Below, piece by piece: positions 47,280 to 57,442 of a stretch of 64,000 nt of DNA. Origin of the DNA: Guyanagaster necrorhizus (Eukaryota > Basidiomycota > Agaricomycetes > Agaricales > Physalacriaceae); assembly GCF_019112545.1 (NCBI RefSeq), contig NW_025064899.1:385625-449624 (forward strand), written 5' to 3'. Under the pieces are notes generated by a model. It did no database searches. It was not told where the DNA came from and worked only from the letters and a program-made list of their open reading frames with translations. Both the position numbers and the translations under genes were made by a program. Within the stretch, counting starts at the first letter, position 1, and each line of letters starts with the position of its first letter.

Positions 47280-48230
47280 TGTATTGAAATCTTTGCAGAC
47301 AGAACAAGAGCGCGCAAAGATATATTTCGTTCCTTTCAATATCCTCTCAGAGCCATATTACCATTCGCGACAGGTCCTCGTCCTGGGCTTGTCCGGCTCA
47401 GGCAAATCGACCATTCTCAAAGTTTCTTCCGATTCATCAATCTACCACATCTTTCTATGATTTACATGATTAAGAACATGCAGGTTTCATCCTTCTCGCC
47501 GCAAAATACTAGTGTTCGTTCCGGGACCAAAACAAACGATAGCTTCAAGGCTAAAACTAAGGACCTCCCTTCCGTGAGCAGTGAAGTAATTTTGGATCTC
47601 GGACAGAAAGAGATACTTTTGGTCCAGATGGGCAATCGGTGGAAAGAGGACGCGGGTGATTTAACGGACTTGAAGGGTATCCTGTCCGTCGTTGACTTGA
47701 GCGCATATGACCCACTTTCTCTGGAACACTTCGTAGTTTTGGCAGCCCTCTCTCTCTCTTCATACCCTTACGCCGCTTCTAGAATGTCATGGGAAACGCC
47801 ATGAGAGATTGGAATTTTATAAACCATTCCAAATTGTTCAAACACGTCCCTTTAGTGATCCCACATTCGTCCCAGTTCGAAGCTCTAATAATAAGTTTCT
47901 CGGATCCTGTTCTTCAACAACAACGATGTCTTTGAAAAAAAAGTACCTCTCTCAAATATCCCGCGTTTCTTTCTTTTTCGTACTTCCCTACACGTCAATG
48001 CTCTATGAGTGCCACAAATGGCTATAGGAATTCGATGGGGTGCCAGGCATCGGTGATGCCCAGGCTGGTCATGAATACTTCACGGACTGCTTCGCGAGGC
48101 TGGCTGTCACCACATTCGGTTGACATGGGGATCGGACGATATACATTCAGTAAGTGGCTCATCAACACTAGCAAGGTAAGGCAACGGATGAGAATAGGCG
48201 TTGTTCCTGCTACAAACTCATAGTAGGTCA
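47280..48230 (+). pseudogene. G-protein alpha subunit-like relic
   Basis: Pieces occur in Galpha order but in shifting frames. First TEQERAKIYFVPFNILSE and the P-loop VLVLGLSGSGKSTILK (G-x-x-G-x-G-K-S/T). Then a switch-like RWKEDAGDLTDLKGIL followed by SVVDLSAYDPLS (Galpha: I-F-V-V-D-L-S-x-Y-D). Next LEFYKPFQIVQTRPFSDPTF and finally EFDGVPGIGDAQAGHEYFTD. The D-x-G-G-Q switch II is only partly visible (VILDLGQKE). Frame changes at around 47440, 47800 and 47935 plus stops show decay. Heterotrimeric Galpha proteins couple receptors to cAMP or MAPK pathways; this copy is unlikely to work. Confidence 0.55.
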
Positions 48231-48406
48231 GCATATACTCAAGTTTCGCCCTCTTTGACCAACACTGTCGATAAATCCAGCACCGTTGCGGCATTACTGA
48301 AGGAAAAAACGCCAAAGAGAGAGTAAAGAGGTAGTAATGAAAAGATCACACTAGGGAGGCGGCAGGGGCTTGCATGGGCTGTCGTGAAAGAAGATCAAAC
48401 TCAAAA

Positions 48407-49596
48407 CAGTTATCATCAGGACGTATAATATCATTACTCTATCGTGATCATAAGTAGTAAGTCAAGGGCCGACCTGTTATTGGGAGTCCTGCTTTCCACA
48501 TGAACATCTGGCCGGCGCGAATGACGGTACCGACACCAATCTGTGACATCAATCTTGGTACCACAGTTTTGCGTGCTTATTTTTCCCAGCGACAACCGGC
48601 GTCTGGTGGCGCGAGCGAGGTAGGGAGTTAACAAGGTCGACATACGTCGATCCTTCTCCCAACTGACCAGAGTTGAGAGCGTGAACAATATTCTGTGTGA
48701 AAATCCCATTGAACCCGTCCTTCCCGCGTTTCTCCTTTGCAAACTCGTACTCCCTACACGCTGCCATCACTACATGAGAATCCATATCCGGGCGCCAGTC
48801 CTCCGACAATACGGACTTATAACCAGGGAAGTATTTCAAACTTTCGTCCGCGGCGATGAGCATGTCCTCGAGTGACGCGAGTGGGAGGACAGTGCGAACT
48901 CCTGGCCCGGATAAGTCCCGAGTTACGCCACCGGAGTGACAGCAATCTAGGATCAAGGTGATTCGATTTCCCTTGATGCGACAAATTTGGAAAAGAATTG
49001 CATTGATCTCGCGGTCGCTGATGTCAGGAATAACGGTGCCGTTGGTGTCTCGAGTGTTACGGTCCATTGGACAGAGGGCCTCTATGGATCCACTCCCTGC
49101 AACAGAGACTTGCCCATCATCAGAGTCCGAGTCGCAATTATGGAAGTACTCTGAACAGGAATAGTGCGAGCCGTGGCCAGAGTAATAAATTATGATGTTA
49201 TCGCCGTAGTCGATTTGTGGGTTGGTCATGACACTGAGAAGGGTCCGAATAATGTTGGCACGGGAAGGAATAGAGGGATCTCCTGGGTAGGTATATGGCT
49301 GGGTACCGATAAGGCGTTGAATCCGTCCTTTTGGCACGCCAAGGCACTCTGTAAGGTAATTCTCCATGAACAACGCGTCTGACACGCAACCGCGCAGTGG
49401 GGAGGACGTGTACGCGTCAATGCCAATGAGGACAGCCCAAAATCTGGAGGCGTCAACGCGGCGTGGCGCCTGCAATGTTATTTGTTGATAAGCATCCAAA
49501 AAGACAGCTAAAAATATAATCTTACCGTGTCACCTGTCATCAAAGGTGGCTCACGTTTCACTCGAAAGCGAAGCGCACGCTGCTTGGCCGCGAGGT
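48407..49596 (-). repeat. Segmental duplication, right copy
   Basis: Direct repeat of 40925-42111. It contains exon 3 and the end of exon 2 of the intact caspase-like gene, plus about 140 bp downstream of its stop. The similarity ends inside exon 2, which shows the left copy is a partial duplicate of this locus or of a shared source. Confidence 0.9.
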
Positions 49597-49996
49597 CGAG
49601 GCGGAGCTCGTAGAGAGCATTGAGAGCCCTCAACGTTGATACAGATTGCACGTCTCTTCGCGATAATGCTCTGGCCTTGGTCTCTTGGAAGACCTCTACG
49701 GAGTCGATAACGCCAGTCATGCCGTACTGCTTAGTTAACCGAGTCTCCGTCCCTTGGAGCGGGCGGATCTGTCCCACAATTTTTATCAGCTCCTGTTCTA
49801 ATTCGGCCTGCCCAAGAGTTAGAATACAGAGAAATATGTTTACAATACCAATACATACATGAGGTCCTGCCCCCCCTGCAAAGGAGCGCGCTGGGGTGGT
49901 CGAGTATTGATAATATGGGCCATATTGAGCATGGCGAGGATTATATAAGTCGAGGCGTTGCAGATTGAAGGATAACGGCCACAGGGTCGGGTACAT
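48549..49996 (-). CDS. Caspase-like (peptidase C14, metacaspase-type) protein, intact
   Basis: Three exons (49996-49859, 49807-49526, 49469-48549) give 446 residues. Introns are GTATGT...GGCAG (51 bp) and GTAAGA...TGCAG (56 bp). Residues 1-140 form a non-caspase N-terminal region rich in charged helices (AELEQELIKIVGQIRPLQG, FQETKARALSRRDVQS, LRALNALYELRLDLAAKQ). From 141 the C14 fold begins: RFWAVLIGIDAY, LRGCVSDALFMENYL. The catalytic His is in IIIYYSGHGS (His 239), and the catalytic Cys in LILDCCHSGG (Cys 317, directly before HSG). The end is KHAKLWYQD. Metacaspases cut after Arg/Lys and act in stress and cell death; substrate preference here is unknown. It lies opposite in strand to the MLKL-NTD gene. 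Confidence 0.88.
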
Positions 49997-52333
49997 TCAC
50001 TCGGCTTCGCAACAAAAAAACAAAAAAGGCTGTGTCACGATTAGCCAAGGTATCAGGCTTGCAATTGTGAGAGAACTGCCACCTGAGGGAAAGTAAGAAC
50101 AAGAAAGATGGGAAGGGCTAAAGATATTTGTCGTATGGCTCAACCAGCTATGGATTATAAGGACTGCTGGAGGGGGGCAGCCATGACTCGAAGACAGGTT
50201 ATCGAGCATCTGATAACCGCGAGGACTGGCGGGCTGTACATAAAACAGTTCGCCATTGGCTGATGGACTCGTCCTAACAATGTGCCTTGCAGTTTGCCTT
50301 TGTTATCGGATAGAGATCCATGATACAGTGTCTTTTCCATGCGCAATGAGTGAGGCTTTTCAGGGGTTGTTCTGACTCGAAGACAACGTACAGAAAGAAA
50401 GGTGTCGGTATTTGCCGTCTATTCATGTCCATAAACGGAAGTAGCGCTCATTGCCAACAATGTCTCTCGTGCTCGAGGTGTTGGAATCTGCGAGAGAATT
50501 CGAGCCATCCGGCATTCCGGCATGCCGAGTAAGGAAAGAATCTGAGGGAAATTGAAGTAATTAAGTAGAAATTACTAGAAAAGGTGTAGTCTAGTATAAA
50601 TATGAGAAGTCAATGGGGAAACTCCTCAGGAGTTTGTAACCTAAAGACTAAAGGTCTTACAAGCATGTACTCTGGATACAGTCTAAATCTCAACACAAGG
50701 GATGGGCGGCCTTCCATCCCTCTTTTCCCTGATCACCATCGGAATTATGTCCCATGTTCCCTCAACTTCAATTGGTGCATCATCAGCCTTGCGTCTGTCT
50801 TGTGGTACTACAGTGATTATGGAACCATCATAAGTCCAGTTTCTAGGATCTATTCAATATTTTTGTAGACAGTAGTGGTGCTCCGAAATTGTTGTCTAGG
50901 CGTCGTAATGAGTTGATATATGCGTCAGCGAGCCATCTTTGACAGAGATCAGGGTAAAAACGTTACACACATGCGTATCCCAAACACTGATGACTGAGCC
51001 TGTGTTTCATTTCTCTCCATTTTAATTGATTACCAAGCTGATCCAGTTGGTAGATCATTGTAACATCCCCTTACTGGAACGCGAGAAAGTAATCTATCCT
51101 TCGCACTGTTATTTCCCTCAGTAGCTGCCAGCCGTTCGTTGAAAATTTCCTGGCAACATTCCGTGCTTTACCCTAGCTCTTGGGTGCTTAGTACCTACTT
51201 AAGTTTCGGTATTTTATTCCTGACGACACAAATTTCAGGCGGTGCAGGAGGAATCAACGGGACAAGGAACGTACGACTGACCTTCTCTCTGCAGGATTAG
51301 TTTCATCGACGTTGCTGCGGCGCTGTTCATGACGGTGTGTCTCGGATTATCCGGTTGTAAAATTCTCTGTATAAATGCTCTTCCGAAGACGCGTCGCACA
51401 TATCTAGATAAGTCTGGAGTATACATTTATCGGAAAATCCATATCTCACTTGCCAGTCGACATTAGATCATAACAGGCGCTCCTCCAACCCTAGGCCCTG
51501 ATCTGCCAGTGCAGAGCTCATCTCAGTCATGGTGTTCTCTGTGTTAACTGAATTGCGTTATCAACATTCATGTTGCCACCCAAAGGCCGTGATTCTAAGA
51601 ACTTTAACTCCGCGTCCTCGAAATCTGTTATGTGGATCAAATCACTCGAGACTGTACAATGAACACGATGAACACATAGCCTTCTTGGAAACCTGCGTCT
51701 CTTGAATTGTCAGTGAACAGCTTGCGGACAGAATGTTAAAACACCATTACCTCGTTTTCAAACGGCTTACTCTAATTCATTCTATTTTGAACTATCTCGA
51801 TGCGGGTCCTTTCCTGGAACTTCCTGTTACAGCAGGGCGGGCCAACGCTGACGCCGCTCCACCGCCACAGTCACTGTCATCTCATCTCCACCGCAGCTTA
51901 TCAGTATAATCATAGCAGAATCGAAACAGCACGAACGCTTTGAAACCTGGTCACGTGGAAAATACTTCAAGTCTGGCTTAAACTGACATGATCGCATTTA
52001 TCACCAGGCAAGCAATCTGGATCAATGAGCACAAACGGGAAGCTATGCTACAAGATATTCGTGAGCCTGGCGGCCATGATTTTTGGAAAATACCCATGGA
52101 CACAGTCATTATCGCTTTACCGCCAAAGTCCGATGCGGTACGGATGTCTGAGCTTCGCACCATGTTCCCAAAGAACGGGATTACGGATCAAATATCCAAA
52201 ATCAAGGACCTTATCCGTCATTATGCAGTATAATCGAAAAAAATTTTGGGCATAAGAAAGATTAGTCACAACTAAATTACGGAATGAATCCGCCCTAGTA
52301 CGATCCACCAGAGATCTGAGGGCAGCGTCAATA
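49997..52333. other. Gene-free stretch, 2.3 kb
   Basis: Only short frames occur: + 50602-50868 and + 51988-52233 (MIAFITRQAIWINEHKREAM), the latter overlapping the end of the polygalacturonase region on the other strand. None is recognised. A T- and TG-rich patch near 50860-51230 looks like degraded DNA. Confidence 0.4.
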
Positions 52334-54206
52334 TTAAGTTCCCAAGAAGACGCGAAAGAAAAGCCATACAGTAGCATCATCGCTGGAAACTGTTCCTTCT
52401 GAACCACCAGTTATCGTCAGCTCGGAGAAATCCCAAGTTCTAGCGCATTATAACGTCAACACTGCGGGGAAAAAGACGCACAAACACGATGCTTACCCAG
52501 AGCAGGCACCACAGTTGACGACCAGTCGTTGAGCATCGTCTCCGACCCTGGAGATTAGGGTGAAACACATGAGCACACGACCTAAGGGACCCGCTGCACG
52601 AGACTCACTTGATGGTAGTAGCGCTTCCAGTGAAGTTTACGTCCCTAATCAAAAGGTATCAAACATCGGCTCAAATTCCCCACATGAACTTAAAGCCCAC
52701 TCACGAAATAGGCGCGCCAGTTCCGGGGGTACCCTCATCATCGGGGTAGGATTGTGTAATCAGAACTCCATATTCGTCAATGCCGCTGAGGGTGTTTCTG
52801 TAAACGTCGTCTTTAGTTTGCCATGAGGCCATCAGAGATTGAGTGGTCCTAACCCAGAGTATGTGATACTGGACACGGAAGCATCTGTGGCTGAGGCCTT
52901 GACCTTTATTCTATACGCGGCGAGTGTTATTCAGAAATGGAGTATAAATAGACAACGAAAGGCCTTACCTCAATCCATACATTGAGTCGGTGACTGTGTT
53001 TCCGGAGATAGTAACGTCGGAGACGGACTTGTCACTAGAGATGGAACCGATGGAAATGCCATGCCCGCCAGAGCACTGGTTGTTCTCGAAACTGATAAAT
53101 TTATCGGATGAGGAACTGCTTTCACAAATGGAACGGCACGTACACGATGTTCGAGCCATCGTTGATTGCGATACAGTCATCCTGGTTTTTGACGACCGAA
53201 TTTTTGATAGTCACGTCGTCAGCCGAAACGTCGAAACCCTACAGACTATCAGTTTCTTCGCGGCGAGACCAGAGTTACTTCTACTCACATCGGTGTTATG
53301 ACCGAGGTCGTCGGTATCACCATCGCTGTTGTCAACCTACAAGGTCAAGTCAGCTCGTTAAGGGGCAAAAAAGAGGTGTTATATGTACAGTGATGCTGTC
53401 AAATACGAGGCCGTCACTGTTACCGATGGATATAGCCTGAGCAGGGCTGTTCAAGACCTATTGTCCCTCGTTCAGCAGCATTCTGTAGGAGAGAAAGATC
53501 GATTTACGGTGAAATCGGAGTATGTGCCGGAGCCCTTGAACCTAAGGAACACATAAAATCGCGGCACCATTGACAAAGCGAAAAGGTTCTACTTTAAGAA
53601 GGGATGAGGTTTGTCGACACCGCCGTTTGTACCTTCACCATCCCAGTAATCTGCGCCGTTTCCCTACGAGATCCAGTTAACTACCAAAATACAAGAAATG
53701 ATTTGATCCTGCTCACGTCAAATGAGAATCCTGCGCCATCGAAAATGATGTCGTCGCCGTCAATGGTAAATAGCGGGCCATCACCTGAGGTGTGAATCCG
53801 TTAAGCACTGAACTTAAAAATTACTGCTAGGATACGAACTAGTGGTTTTGGCAAAGGTGATGTCACCAGCCATGGTGATAGTCGCGCCCGACATGGGCTA
53901 ATGTTATGTATAAAACGACACACGTGTAAAGGTAAAAACAGCCACGTACGGAGAGGCTCAAGGTACCTAGGAAGTATAGTCGTTAGCAAGAAGATTCATA
54001 GAAGGGAGAATAGACATAAACATACTTCCACTGGGAACGGTGAAGGCCTCAATAGTGACAGTCGAACAGCTCGAAATGGACGAAGCCGTGGAGACAGAAG
54101 AGATTGTGCAGCTGGCACGCTCCTCGAGCTCTCCAGTCGGGATGGCCGATACAAGTGCAAGCGCGGTCGCGGTAAAGACAAATCGATAGAAAGCGAGGTT
54201 GGACAT
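52334..54206 (-). CDS. Endopolygalacturonase (GH28)
   Basis: A secreted enzyme that hydrolyses internal alpha-1,4 bonds of homogalacturonan in pectin. The start at 54206 gives MSNLAFYRFVFTATALALVS as a signal peptide. IPTGELEER is a propeptide-like segment, then ASCTISSVSTASSISSCST opens the mature enzyme. In order follow TITMAGDITFAKTT, GPLFTIDGDDIIFDGAG, ADYWDGEGTNGG, SPAQAISIGNSDGLVFDS, LGHNTD (catalytic Asp of N-T-D), NQDDCIAIN (D-D), SGGHGISIGS (G-H-G), YGLRIKVKA (R-I-K), LITQSYPDDEGTPGTGAPIS and GSEGTVSSDDATV. All GH28 active-site motifs are present and frames join through many short introns. The stop is at 52334-52336. Expected to be extracellular and carbon-regulated. Confidence 0.9.
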
Positions 54207-54271
54207 TTCGTGCAAGATGGAAGGGAGAGAAAGTAGGCAGAGCTTGCTGCTTTGACCTCGCCATGTCCAGG

Positions 54272-54280
54272 TTTATATAC
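54272..54280 (-). promoter_or_regulatory. TATA-like box of the polygalacturonase gene
   Basis: On the minus strand GTATATAAAC lies about 65 bp upstream of the ATG at 54206, a common spacing for a fungal TATA box. No other element is claimed. Confidence 0.5.
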
Positions 54281-57098
54281 CATTTAGAGGGATCGTGCTG
54301 GATTAACCACGGAGGAAAATAACGGGAATACGTATTCTAAGAGAAACACGCAAGGGATATCTGTGCTGGAAGAAAATTGCCAAGTAAAAGCCATTGCGGT
54401 TGCGCATGGGACCAATCGTATTGACCCGGCCCGGTTGACTATACAACCTGCTCGCCGAAAATGAAGTGCTTTGGTTTTGTCGAACATCTGGAAAAGGAGG
54501 AAGGAAGGGGGAAGGTCACGGTCGCAAGATGACGCTTTTGCCTATGCCGTCTTGATGATTCACAGCGACAGAAAGGCCTGCAAAAATGAAAATTTCTCCT
54601 ATGTGTCTCCTACGTGGTAGGAGAACTCAGGTCTTTACACGGAGTAGTAAAACATCAAGCTCACGTTGAAGCACCGTCAAGACGTCGAAGTTCAGAGCGT
54701 TGGAGGATCTTCTGAATTCATGTCCTATCGGATGGAGCTGGACATTAGGACCTCCTTCTCTTCAAGTCTTCTGGGCCATCCTAGCAGTTGGATGATGGGG
54801 TTTTTCATCTCCGTCAGAGAGCGGCGGTAGCTATTGCATCCAAATTTGAGCAAGTCCTGCATCGATCACCGATAAATGACCGATACTTATGAGGGCCGGG
54901 GATATGGCCCTGTTGAGATGCCGCGCCATGCGGAACCGAATGTAGTCAAAAAAGGTTTAGAGAAAGATAATTGTCGGTCTCTGAAGACTGCGGCGCGTAG
55001 AGTATGTAGAATCCGCCGAACATAAAAGTTTTTACCTAGCCGCCACGTAAAGGAATGGACAGGACTGACTGCGCAGGGCGATCTTAAGGAGACGTTGGAA
55101 GAAAGTCGGTAGATCCTCACCAAATATTCTACAGGGATAATTGGCGAGAAAATAATTGATAGACTTTCAAAACGCGCACCTTCCAAGCCGTCTTTGCATT
55201 TAAACCACATCCTACGCCAACAAAGCAGAGGTCTCCACCAAGCTCTGGAGGTCCGGCACCATCCATGATTCCTCCAAGCGCTAATGGTAGGTTGAGAGGT
55301 GGGTCGTCCGTTAGTATGCGCATACAAGCCTAAAGGGCTCCAGTCGATATACACATCGGGTGATGTGGGCACAAAATTGAGTGCCAGTGAGCAGGCCGAC
55401 AACCATTGCTCTACCACATATGCCACGAAAGTATCCTACCCTCGATATTCGGCGACGCGATTCTACCAGAGGTCAACGTCAATGGATGACAATACGAACC
55501 CCGCCTTACCTCGAATTCCATGCTGCCTGTGTGGCGTTCCGAACGCGTTTCATCCAAGTTCAACTGAATTTTGAAGGCGAGAATGCCAGTCGGTCGCCAA
55601 GGGCCGTAGAGAGAAGAGAGACCGAGTTTGAACGATGGTGCTAAGGGGAAGGCTGATCGGCTCTCAGCTTCTTACCATCACCATCACATCCCTTCCTTGT
55701 TTATTTCATTAAGCAAGGAAGAACGATAGAGCCCACATCCAACCTGTTGTTGCTGTTTGAACCCCTCGTAAGGACTGAGAGATGGGATAGATTGTGCCGC
55801 AAGACTAGCTACTATAAACCGGGAAAACTGCGGTTGCCCTAAACTAACACGTGATCCGGCCCGACTCCGCCTTGGTCTCCCCTCGTCTACTCCCACTGTT
55901 AGGAAGAGCATTGACGATATGCAAGCGCTGTAGCTCAAAAACTTCACTCTGCTCGCTGCAGAAACGCAGCTTGGACTTGGGGGAGAATTATCATGGGAGG
56001 ACTGAAGAAACGAGATACTTCCAATGAAAAGATTGTCAAAGGTGCGGATTACGCCTGTGCTAAGCATGGCTCCTTGCTGACTCTCATTATCCTCGTACTA
56101 GGTTCCTCTCAACTGCTGCCGTTTTCCGAAACGCAGATATCTATAATACTCCCAGAAAATACTTCTGGTTTCATGCCGGGCATGCTCGAGGGCATCGCTA
56201 AATGGCTCAGGTTCATTCCGCCGCCATCGGTTCCGTCTATATGGAGTATTTGTAGCCTTTACATTTTCGCCAAGGATATCTATGCCTTCCATTGCCACTG
56301 TTTGGACCTTATCCGAGAACACTGGCGCCGACTGGATCTCTAGGCTGTCAAACAAATCCGCAGCAGTGACGCCGCACAGGGGAAAGGGCCAAGAATTCAG
56401 GTCCGTGTCGTCACATGTGCTGATGAACCCGGTGTGAGTCGCTGGGCGATGAGCAGTTCAACAGTGGCAGTACACGCTCTTCGAGACTTTTGAAGACACG
56501 AGGCGCATAGCCAGGTGAATCATTGGAGCAATGCAGTTATCGATTAAAATGCAAGTCTACCATTAAGGGCTGCTTGGGACAACATCCTAAGAGAGATACG
56601 TAAGATCGAGTCAATCACAGATATAGGAAACAAACCATGGTAAAATGGTACAAGACTTAGATCGAAAGAGATAGTACACATAACCATTCAGCAGTCTCGG
56701 GAGACTTACCGAGCTACGTACATTGCTAGTCATGAACGATAGAGTTTGCCGTCCCGGAGGTACTTGAGCACAGCGACGTTTCTCAAATCCCGATGAATGA
56801 CGAATTAAACGGAGTTTTACCATATCGCTCGCTTGGCGAGTGGTAAAAGATGGCGTTTTATCTGCTCAAATAACACCGGTTGCCAGCAGGAGGTCTAGCA
56901 CAGGAAACGCGGGTAATTATGCTCCCTACAATGACAGAGAGTCAGTTACTTTGCCTGTCTAGAAGAGTGACGCCCGTGCGGCTTTGAAGCAACCCACCTA
57001 CAACTGTCCTAAGCGAAGCCGCTCGGATGATGCATTGCCGTACCGTGGCGGAGATGAAGAGGTGACAGTGGGCAATAGCTCTTTAAATTCTGTACTGA
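54281..57098. other. Gene-poor stretch with unrecognised frames
   Basis: Overlapping frames occur at 54887-55426 (minus, 179 codons), 55129-55323 (minus, with LALGGIMDGAGPPELGGDLC), 55299-55574 (+) and 55993-56343 (+) against 56098-56355 (minus, with SDKVQTVAMEGIDILGENVK). The two minus segments quoted read more naturally than their neighbours and may be exons or relics of one or two genes, but I recognise no domain and cannot join them. Confidence 0.35.
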
Positions 57099-57101
57099 CT
57101 A

Positions 57102-57290
57102 GTGAGAGGCAAACAAGAAATAAAATATAAAGGATTCCGCGCATTCGAAGCCATCGTTGTCACAGAACCACCCGACAAGGTACCTGGACGCTCTGTGAAA
57201 GACAGAGATATCCAAATTGAGGTCCGCTCGCTGACCGTGTACCGGAAAGCCATCAATCGTACGGAGACCGTCGAGCTCTCGTGGCTCTAA
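57102..57290 (+). pseudogene. Possible aspartyl-tRNA synthetase OB-fold fragment
   Basis: The frame reads FEAIVVTEPPDKVPGRSVKD, then RDIQIEVRSLTVYRKAINR. Eukaryotic AspRS anticodon-binding domains have E-S-I-V-x-V-x-x-x-V followed by P-x-x-V-K-S/D-x-x-x-x-D-x-E-I-x-I-x-x-L/I-x-V-x-S. The match is short (about 40 residues) and no other AspRS piece lies nearby, so this would be an isolated scrap. It borders a CpG-depleted block. Confidence 0.3.
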
Positions 57291-57442
57291 TCATGCCTGG
57301 CCACACCGGTTCCGAAAGAGAATGAAAGGTAGGCTGATACACAGAGTGCCAGGCTAGCCCAGAGCAAAGCTCAGTTTTTGGCTTTGAAAGTAACCACTTC
57401 AATTTGTTTTAGAAAGTCACAGCAATCATGGTATTGGAACGG

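Noticed and set aside
47250..47804. 184-codon plus frame as an independent protein
   Set aside because: The P-loop and flanking Galpha-like pieces lie in other frames, so this ORF is mostly a mixture of relic frames.
55129..55323. Minus frame with GGIMDGAGPPELGG as a known enzyme motif
   Set aside because: I could not match it to any catalytic motif and neighbouring frames do not extend it.
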